24,599 bases of DNA, taken from the NCBI GenBank assembly GCA_902651635.1, contig CACRSC010000093.1:89366-113964 (forward strand), read 5' to 3'. A program made the position numbers and the translations under genes. This stretch comes from Mastigamoeba balamuthi (lineage: Eukaryota > Evosea > Mastigamoebida > Mastigamoebidae). Numbering within the stretch: position 1 is the stretch's first letter; every line of letters begins with the position of its first letter. Under the pieces are notes generated by a model that saw only the letters and a list, made by a program, of their open reading frames with translations, was not told the DNA's origin and searched no databases. Positions 17,400-24,599 of this stretch are shown piece after piece.

Positions 17400-20300
17400 C
17401 ACAAGCGCGTCACAGAAGTCCACGAGTGTCGGCGCCTCCTCCTTGAACTCTGGGCGCATGCACGCGGCGACCAGGGCGGCCAGGGCCTGCTTGGCCAGCT
17501 GGCTCAGCACCTCTGCGGCGTCCTCTGCAGGCCCTGTCCTCCTCCTTGCCCTCCTTGCCCTCCGCCCTGCTCCTGCGGCACCGCCTGGCCAGCTCCGAGG
17601 CGACGGCGGCCCACACGGCGCTGGTGACCATGGCCGACACCTCCCGGCTGCTCCACCGCCTCCCGCCGGCCCGCTGGCGGGGCAGCCCCGTCTGGGGCCA
17701 CCACACGTCCCGCGCGGTCAGCGTGCTGCGAGCGCTCCGCATCCCGCTCAGCCCCACCGCCTCCGCCATCCCCGCCGCCTGCCGGCCCGCCACTCTCGCT
17801 GCCCGCACGTCGCACCGCGTCTGCGCTGCCACAGCCCCGCTCACCGCCGCCGTCCCCGTCCCCACCAGCAGCCCCACCAGGTCCGCGAACGCCTCGTGCA
17901 GCACTCCCCCCTCGGGCCTCTCCTCGATGCCCTCGGCCCACCTGGGCCGCACCGCGTCCAGCACCGCGTGGCCCGCCGTGTGCGCCACCGCCTCCATCGA
18001 CCTGCTCGTCGGCACCGCTCCCGCCGCGCCGCCGTCGGAGCAGCGGAGGAGGGGGAACAGCAGCGCCCCTGCGCGGCGGCTGTACATGGGCTGGGTCACC
18101 CCCGTGGCCCGCGTGTCCACCACCAGTCTCTGGCCCGCTTGCCACCGCAGCCCCTTGCTGGTCCTCTCTCCCCAGCTCCGCCCCTCGTCCAGGGCCTCGA
18201 GCTCCTGCATGCACTCCTCCTGGTCGATGCCCGCTGTGCCCCGCAGGACGCGCTCCACGGCGTCGACGACAGAGCGGACAGTGGCGAAGGCGTGGACGCT
18301 GTCGATGTCGGCGAGGCTTCCGTCGGCAGGCAGCCACGTGGCTGTGCTGACCTCTGCTCTGGCCGTAGTCTCCGGAACCACTTGGATCTGCTGGTCGCCC
18401 AACTGTCCGCGCACCACTGTGTCGCACAGCGTTGTACGGGTTGAAACCTGCGAGTCCCACACTGCGATCACTGTGTTCTTGCATGCACTGCGGGTTTCTC
18501 TGTACCTATTGAGCACTGCAGTGCTTCTGCGCTGCCTCTTTGAAGTCGGAAGGAATGGCAGGTCTTGTCGTGGCCACGCCACAGCGGACAGAAACCGGTA
18601 GTACAACAACGCGGCTGGTCCAAACGTAACCGTTCCGTTATTTTTCTGATGAAGCTGGGTTTTCAGCAGAGCATTTGTGAGATTCTGAAGCTGCCGCATG
18701 GTGTTCGCCTCTGGATTTGGAGACGTCCGAAGAAAGCGGCGGATTGCAGCACACAGCGCAACAGTGAAGAGGCCACCAGGGCTGCGGCCCACTGGGGTGT
18801 CCGGAAGCCATGCTTCATCAAAGGCCTGGACATTGCCTCCGACGCAGCGGTCATTTGCGTGATCAGTTTTGAAGAGAAACACGGCGCCTGCGGGTGTTCT
18901 GGTGAGTGGTCGGTGTGACACCTCTGTTCCCCGCTGCCCGGCGGCTGCTCTTCCAGACCAGTTGTGCACTGATTCTGCTGTGATGTGTCTTCCTGTCGCA
19001 CTGCTAATAAGCGGTAGTAGCACGTGGGGCAGGACCTTGACGCCCTGGGACACGAGGTCCATCAGACTCCGGCTGCCCACACTGTCCAGTCCGCGACCTG
19101 CATACTCCGCTGCGGCTGTTGTTGCTCCCATCTCGTGGGCGCCAATGAGAGCACGAACTGTCATGGATGGCGCCCTTCTAGCCAGTTCGTCAATCACTCT
19201 TGAGTAGCCCAGGTCACTGACCTCTCGCACCAGCTCTGCCAGCCCATCGCCCTCGGCGTCATTAAGATCCCTTGTGTCCACGTGGCGAGCCACCACAGTG
19301 CCCAGAACATCCCCGACCGTCTGCAGAGCCACAGTATCGTTTTATGCAATCTTCTGGAGCAGGCCCAGCCACTGCAGGTTCGACAGAGACACTGTTCCCT
19401 CCTTGACACGCTGGACATCCACTCGAAGTTCGGAATTGTTGTTGGAAAGGGCTCTGACAGTATCCTCCACGGGAAGCCCATGCTGCCCCAGCGCCTCGAT
19501 GACAGCGCACCACCTGCTCTGCGTCGTAGCGTTGATGAGTCGGTGGTAGTTCTCAACTTCCCTCTGGGCTGAACAGGACAGCTGAGACCACACACGGATA
19601 GTGGCTGCCTTGTTGTGCATCGACGAGGGGCTGAGGGGCGAAACTACACACTCGAGAACGCTGAGCCAGGCACACTGCATGGCCCTCAGAAGCATCGCAA
19701 CAGCCTTTACTGGGACGTCGCCTTGTCCAAAGAGGAGATTGCACAGTTGGGAATCGGGCAGCAATGATAGCACTTTCTCCACGCAGAACACGCTTCCGTC
19801 GTTGTGCGGAAAGAGCGTCATAGCCAGGTTCGCGAATTCGTCGCTGCCCTCGCTGACCCACAGCCACAGAGATTGGTCTGCTCCCGTGCCAGTTCGGGCC
19901 ATCGCAGTGGCGAGTGCCACATTGCAGATATCACAGGCAGTGGTCCAGTGGGCCCCGGAGGCCTGCGCGCTCTCGTTGAATTCATAGGTATCCGGCCATT
20001 GCCTGGTCTTTGGCGCAAGGACTCGGAGCACAGCGCCGTGGACGGCCTCTGGTGATACGCCCATCAGAACGTCCTCCAGACCTTCCGATGCCAGTGCTCG
20101 TATGTCGCTGATTGCGATGCCGCTGTGTTGACCACCGGTTCCAGACATTCTCCGGCTTCGTTCCCCTTCGATCTGGTCGCACACTCCCCCGTGGAGCTGC
20201 GCAACGACCGCAGGGACAACAGCGCAACCTTCAGACACAGTCCGGAGAAGCAACGCATACAGCGCTTCTTCATCAGCCAACCCTCGAGGCTCCCCCTGTG

Positions 20301-20831
20301 TTCCATCGGTCTGCTCCCACGCAATCTCGCCGGCCCTCGCCATGGCCATGTTCTCCTCTGAATTCAGCACTGCCACCTGCAGCCCTGCCCTGCTCAATGC
20401 CTCGCGAACGGCAGTGATGACCCGCGCTGCGTTCCAGTTACTGATCGAATGCAGGATTGCTGTGTAGCAGCTGGCGGGTACCCCATGGCTTGCGATCTCC
20501 ATGCTCAGAACAGACCGAGTGAAGTCTGGCGCCTGCTCCAGCATCTGACAAAGTACACCCTTCCAGGGCTCCCAGCTCACAACGGCAGTCCCCTTTTCGC
20601 TCCCGCCTGTGATATCCTCCGCTTCGAGTGTCTTCCCATCTGCGCTCCTCTGGTGCTTGACCTCCAGCAGCTGCAGCTTCCTCTGGTACGGCAGCGCCTC
20701 CAGCGCTTGACGCAGTCTCGCCTTGTCACTCCCAGAACCAATCAGCTCTGCCTCTCGCTCTCGCCAATTGCTCTCTGAGGCGAGGAGGGCGTTGATGAGG
20801 GCGGCGTCGGAGAGGCTGCGCATGAGGAGGT

Positions 20832-21704
20832 GCCTCCTGGCGGGGCTGGTGTCCAGGCCCCCGGCCACGCTGTCCACCACGTCGCACATCCCGCAGGGCT
20901 CCAGCTCGATGGCCTGCCGCGCCACCGCAGCCCACTGCTCCCGCGTCATCGACTCGAGCGCCTGCAGGGCCGCCCTGTCGATGTCGATGTCGCGGGTGGC
21001 CGACGCCTTCTTGGCAGCCTCCACGATGCCCGCCCCGAATGCCTGCGCTCCATGTGCGATGTCCACCCACCTCTCGCACTCGGCCGATCCAGTCTGGCTT
21101 GCATCCTTCTGGACGGCCCCTACGTGCAGAGTATCCAGCACGGAGCTCACGCTGATGCCCTCGGAGAGCTCGGGCTCGGTGGAGCTTATGTCCCGGTGGT
21201 GAGACCAGTTGAGCGATTGCATCAGTGTGTCGAAGAGCACGACGTCTTTTCTCTCCCTCTCCAAGTCNGCCTCCTGGCGGGGCTGGTGTCCAGGCCCCCG
21301 GCCACGCTGTCCACCACGTCGCACATCCCGCAGGGCTCCAGCTCGATGGCCTGCCGCGCCACCGCAGCCCACTGCTCCCGCGTCATCGACTCGAGCGCCT
21401 GCAGGGCCGCCCTGTCGATGTCGATGTCGCGGGTGGCCGACGCCTTCTTGGCAGCCTCCACGATGCCCGCCCCGAATGCCTGCGCTCCATGTGCGATGTC
21501 CACCCACCTCTCGCACTCGGCCGATCCAGTCTGGCTTGCATCCTTCTGGACGGCCCCTACGTGCAGAGTATCCAGCACGGAGCTCACGCTGATGCCCTCG
21601 GAGAGCTCGGGCTCGGTGGAGCTTATGTCCCGGTGGTGAGACCAGTTGAGCGATTGCATCAGTGTGTCGAAGAGCACGACGTCTTTTCTCTCCCTCTCCA
21701 AGTC
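20832..21704. repeat. Exact 436-bp tandem duplication around an N: probable assembly artefact
   Basis: 20832-21267 and 21269-21704 are identical as far as I can read, separated by a single N at 21268. The offset is 437 bp, not a multiple of three, and the duplication breaks the copy C frame. Collapsing one unit rejoins SPARR to HLLMRS exactly as in copies A and B. Two overlapping contigs joined without merging is the simplest explanation. Confidence 0.9.
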
Positions 21705-21867
21705 GAGAAAGCCCAAGTACCTGGAGGGCCCGACAGAATCGAACCTACCAGTGAAGCTGCAGTCCAAGATCACATATACGGTTACTCCCTTTTCCAGTGC
21801 TGGCGCCAGTATGTCCCTCAGAGCCGCCGCTGTCAGGCCAACAGGCATTGGATATGCCTGGTCCACA

Positions 21868-22020
21868 CCCGGAGGAGCGCCACTGCCCTGGGGCTTCTTC
21901 GGAAGACCCGGAGGAGCGCCACTGCCCTGGGGCTTCTTCGGAAGACCCGGAGGAGCGCCACTGCCCTGGGGCTTCGGAAGACCCGGAGGAGCGCCACTGC
22001 CCTGGGGCTTCTTCGGAAGA
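21868..22020 (-). repeat. Four-unit 39-bp minisatellite in copy C coding sequence
   Basis: Units are 21868-21906, 21907-21945, 21946-21981 (36 bp, one Lys codon fewer) and 21982-22020, near-identical. They encode LPKKPQGSGAPPG, a basic, Pro/Gly-rich flexible linker. The array lies between the His-half and Cys-half of the caspase-like domain, in a loop that is short and different in copy B. Confidence 0.9.
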
Positions 22021-22038
22021 TACTCCTTCAGGAAGTCA

Positions 22039-22091
22039 CTGCGCACAATTGGCGGTGAGCGATCATCTAAGTAGCGTGCTTGTTTGCGCAC
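22039..22091 (-). other. Intron 1 of copy C
   Basis: A 53-bp GT-AG intron (donor GTGCGC, acceptor TGCGCAG) joins ETLCP to SDFLKEYLP in phase 2. Without splicing the upstream frame stops at a TAG inside the interval. Confidence 0.65.
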
Positions 22092-22969
22092 CTCGGGCAC
22101 AGCGTCTCGATCATCCGTCGTTTCTCTGGCGTCTTTTTCTCGTGTTTCTGGCCTGGCTCGGGTATGGACGGTTTGTATGCGGGGTCCACGGTGGTGGTAC
22201 CCAGCCCCGAGAAGTAGAACAGGATCACGTCCCCGGCGTGCGACAAGGTCACTGCCCTCCGCAACAATTTGCTTATCTTCTTGCGTTTTGCCTGTTCGTC
22301 GGTGAGCACCATCTCGTCATCGTCAGGGCCCTGATACGGTCTCAGCGTGAAGATCATCCGGTTTACGTCGTTTTCGGGTCCTGTGAGGGCAATCCCTTCC
22401 GGGTAGCCTGGGGAGGCGGTGTCCACGCGTGAGATCTGCAGCACATCGGCTGATGGGCGAGCAGTGTGCGTACGGTTGATCCCGACGTAGACGCTCCACG
22501 TCCTCTGCCGCACAGCAGCGGGCTCCACGCGGGCGGCCGCGAAGGTCAGATGGCCCCACTGCACAGGGCGCGTGCCCGCAGCTGCTGGGACGACGAGATG
22601 GAACAGGCATTCCCCCGGGTACAGCTGCACGAGGAAGTTCTCCTGCGAGCACAGGACCTGCGCCTGCCCGTTCTCCAAGGAGCTGAGGACGATCCGGAGC
22701 CTCGAGCTTCTCGTCCAGAGCACCCGGGGAGACCACAGGTCCCACATCTCCCTGTCGCTCGACACGAAGTTCACGGGGTGGGATTGCACAGCAGCGGTGA
22801 CTCTGACGCCGAGGCGGCCATCGGCACCAGCGACAGCACCGCCTTCCAACACGTAGACGGTCAGGAGCAGCTGCGCGTTGGGGTGGGGTGCGTTGCCGGC
22901 ATTCGGGCTCAGTTTGAAGCCCGAGAGGATGATCGGTTCTGCCACCGGCGCGGGGGCAGCGGCAGCCAT

Positions 22970-23566
22970 TGCTCTCTGGTGTCGCTTTTGTACGGCGCGG
23001 GGTGGTGCAGTATGGGTGTGGAGTCTTTTAGAGTCTTTCGCGTTGTTGGGAAGGGCCTGAGAACAGAAATGCACCTCTTACTGATCTTTTTCTTCTCCTG
23101 GCCCTACAGAATCCGTCATTGCTGAGAATCTCATACGCTGATCTGCGGGACTTCAGGACAACAGGCGGTGCTGATACCCAGCAGGTCAAAGCAGCATCGC
23201 AGCTGTGGTAGTTGACCAGTTCCATGTCTTGTTAGGAAGTGATGGTGTCATATGGCTACAACGATTGACGGACTAGATACTCGGCTTTCTCATTTACTGA
23301 ATTTCCTTTTCCAAAGTGATCATGAAGATAACACAGAAATCTCTATGGCCATGCCTGTTACAGCTACTTATCTACGGTGAGAGAATGTTGGTTGGGAATT
23401 GGATTGTCTCCCAATTCAAGAGCTAAATTTATAAAGGTGGATTCAGAAAATGATATTTATGGTTATGACAGTTAGTCGGTATGTTTAAATTGCCCTGATC
23501 GTCAATTTCATTTCTTGTTTTTACCAGTTGGCGATAGAGATTGATTTTACTCCCAGGAAGGACATC
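22970..23566. other. Spacer between copy C 5' end and copy D 3' end
   Basis: About 600 bp. The part next to copy C is of moderate GC; 23200-23560 is AT-rich. On the plus strand a good polypyrimidine tract plus CTACAG at 23086-23107 is followed by about 33 open codons, but nothing links it to a gene. The copy C promoter should be here. No clear motif was seen. Confidence 0.4.
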
Positions 23567-24599
23567 TCAGTTGGTGTTAGTGTAGGCGACGAGGACACGC
23601 CTCCAGAGGGCGAGGCTGGGGCTCTCGTTGCAGCAGCCCACCACGTACTCGAGCGACAGCACCAGCTTCCTCACGCTCGCCCTGATCCCCTCTGCCGTCG
23701 CCTCCTCCGCCGCCTCCACCACAATGGCCCTCCACATCCGCCTCTCCCCAAACACCTGCCCCGCTGCCTCCCTCTCCACTCTCCCCCACGTCTCCACCAG
23801 CGCCTCCCACACGCCCACCTCGTCCTCGGTGTTGTCTAGGGCCTGCTGGGCCCCTGTGTGCAGCGTCGCCCACAGCTGCCTGCTCACGGGGCACTCCACT
23901 GTCCTCCCCGCCTGCTCCGCGGCCATCGCGATGCACTCGCACATCCTCCGGGCTGGCCCTCCAGCTTCGGAAGCCCCATTGGTTGCGCTGCTGCGTGGTG
24001 CTGCCATGCCCATGAGCTTCTGCTTCTGGTCCACCGGGATGGTTTGCTGCTGGTTGACAGAAGGCAGAGCCGTCTGAGCAGTGGACTTCTGGTCGCTCGA
24101 GCTGGCGAGGAGGAGGAAGCCACTGACTGTGGCGCTCGTGTGCTCGATGCTGCCCTTCGCCAGACGCGGGAAAGGCTTCTTCCACTGCGACGTCAGCAGG
24201 AACCGCCTCTCCAGTTCGCAGCGCAGGGCCTTGTGGAACCCGTCCTGTGGCTCCTCGCACTGCTGGGAACAGTGATGACGAGGGAAGGTGAGAGAAATGC
24301 AAGAAGCGGTGAAGTGGAACACGAACCACAAGCGCGTCGCAGAAGTCCACGAGTGTCGGCGCTGTATCCTTGAACTCTGGGCGCATGCACGCGGTGACCA
24401 GGGCGGCCAGGGCCTGCTTGGCCAGCTGGCTCAGCACCTCTGCGGCGTCCTCTGCAGGCCCTGTCCTCCGAGCCTCCTTGCCCTCCTTGTCCTCTGCCCT
24501 GCTCCTGCGGCACCGCCTGGCCAGCTCCGAGGCGATGGCTGCCCACACGGCGCTGGTGACCATGGCCGACACCTCCCGGCTGCTCCACCGCCTCCCCAT
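23567..24599 (-). CDS. Family copy D: 3' end of a dual pseudoprotease gene, cut by window edge
   Basis: Two exons are visible: from the window edge to 24327, and 24262-23567 (TGA). The first encodes the end of the gluzincin-like domain from RRWSSREVSAMV onward, ending LVDFCDALV. The second encodes QCEEPQDGF and the conserved helical C-terminal domain ending YTNTN. No frame break is visible in the 322 codons present. In two variable spots (KEARRT and KDTAPT) it matches copy A rather than B or C, so A and D may be the closest pair here. It lies in the same orientation as copy C. Whether its HTAGH and caspase-like motifs are also degenerate cannot be seen from this window. Confidence 0.8.
24263..24326 (-). 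other. Last intron of copy D
   Basis: A 64-bp intron at the family-conserved position: donor GTTCGT, TCTCACC inside, and acceptor CCCAG followed by CAG and TGC on the minus strand. Confidence 0.7.

Larger units (their letters stand above)
16644..22969 (-). pseudogene. Family copy C: full-length dual pseudoprotease gene with nonsense codon, frameshift and duplicated tract
   Basis: Exons are 22969-22092, 22038-17400 and 17339-16644 (TGA). Residues 1-150 form a beta-rich, possibly C2-like domain. The caspase-like domain follows: VYVGIN (160-165), LTGPENDV, VLTDEQAKRKKI and LFYFSGLGT with Leu256 at the His position. A Pro/Gly repeat (about 300-350) precedes VILDCSFTG, with Ser387 at the Cys position. 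The helical middle region, the HTAGH gluzincin-like domain and the C-terminal domain match copy B. Three breaks are visible. A TAA at 19344-19342 stands where copy A has CAA. A two-base deficit near 17538-17549 (GGAGGAGG where B has GGAGGGGAGG) shifts the frame. An exact 436-bp duplication around the N at 21268 also shifts it; collapsing this one restores the reading frame. The first two may be real decay or sequencing error, so the pseudogene label is provisional. Confidence 0.65.

Noticed and set aside
1039-19344. TAA reassigned to glutamine (in-frame TAA at 1039 and 19342, with TGA ending six gene models)
   Set aside because: The LRR gene ends at a TAA right after its last conserved exon, and the long family frames contain thousands of codons with no other in-frame TAA or TAG. 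Four of the TGA stops are in paralogues and are not independent.
23086-23210. Plus-strand exon after the acceptor-like CTACAG at 23107
   Set aside because: Only about 33 open codons follow before a TAG, with no recognisable motif and no upstream exon in the window.
1-24599. Prokaryotic, plasmid or phage origin; CRISPR arrays; tRNA or rRNA genes; transposon ends
   Set aside because: Spliceosomal introns are required in every well-supported gene. I saw no spaced direct repeats, tRNA cloverleaf, rRNA core sequence or transposase/reverse-transcriptase motifs.

Overview
The window comes from a nuclear genome, most likely of a free-living or otherwise unplaced unicellular eukaryote. Genes are split by very short GT-AG introns (about 36-122 bp, many with CTAAC- or CTCAC-like branch points). 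Exons are GC-rich, some spacers are strongly AT-rich, and there are no operon-like ribosome-binding patterns. I cannot name the organism. A single N flanked by an exact 436-bp duplication (20832-21704) shows that this is an imperfect draft assembly, so some gene breaks may be assembly errors.

Layout: a small two-exon gene of unknown function (minus, 10-824) is divergent from a five-exon coiled-coil gene with a charged tail (plus, 889-1983). Four members of one large gene family follow. Copy A (plus, 2255-6963) is 5'-truncated and frameshifted. Copy B (plus, 8858-14561) looks intact. Copy C (minus, 16644-22969) has a nonsense codon, a frameshift and the N-flanked duplication. Copy D (minus, 23567 to the window edge) shows only its 3' end. 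Between B and C lies a nine-exon gene for a small secreted leucine-rich-repeat protein (minus, 15002-16308). The order is A>, B>, <LRR, <C, <D, so the family members form a tail-to-tail array around the LRR gene. A 1.2-kb AT-rich spacer (6964-8192) separates A from B and may be followed by one orphan exon.

The family is the main discovery. Read together, the full-length copies encode proteins of about 1,800 residues. They start with a beta-rich, possibly C2-like N-terminal domain. Next comes a caspase/metacaspase-like (peptidase C14 fold) domain whose catalytic His is Leu and whose catalytic Cys is Ser in B and C. A long, mostly helical region of about 900 residues follows. Then comes a gluzincin (thermolysin-like) metallopeptidase domain in which HExxH has become HTAGH while the downstream Glu ligand is kept, and finally a conserved helical C-terminal domain. 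The protein therefore looks like a fusion of two catalytically disabled proteases, kept in several copies. Two very GC-rich blocks are almost identical between copies and flank a divergent middle, which suggests gene conversion. Function is unknown; a scaffold, decoy or regulatory role is inference only.
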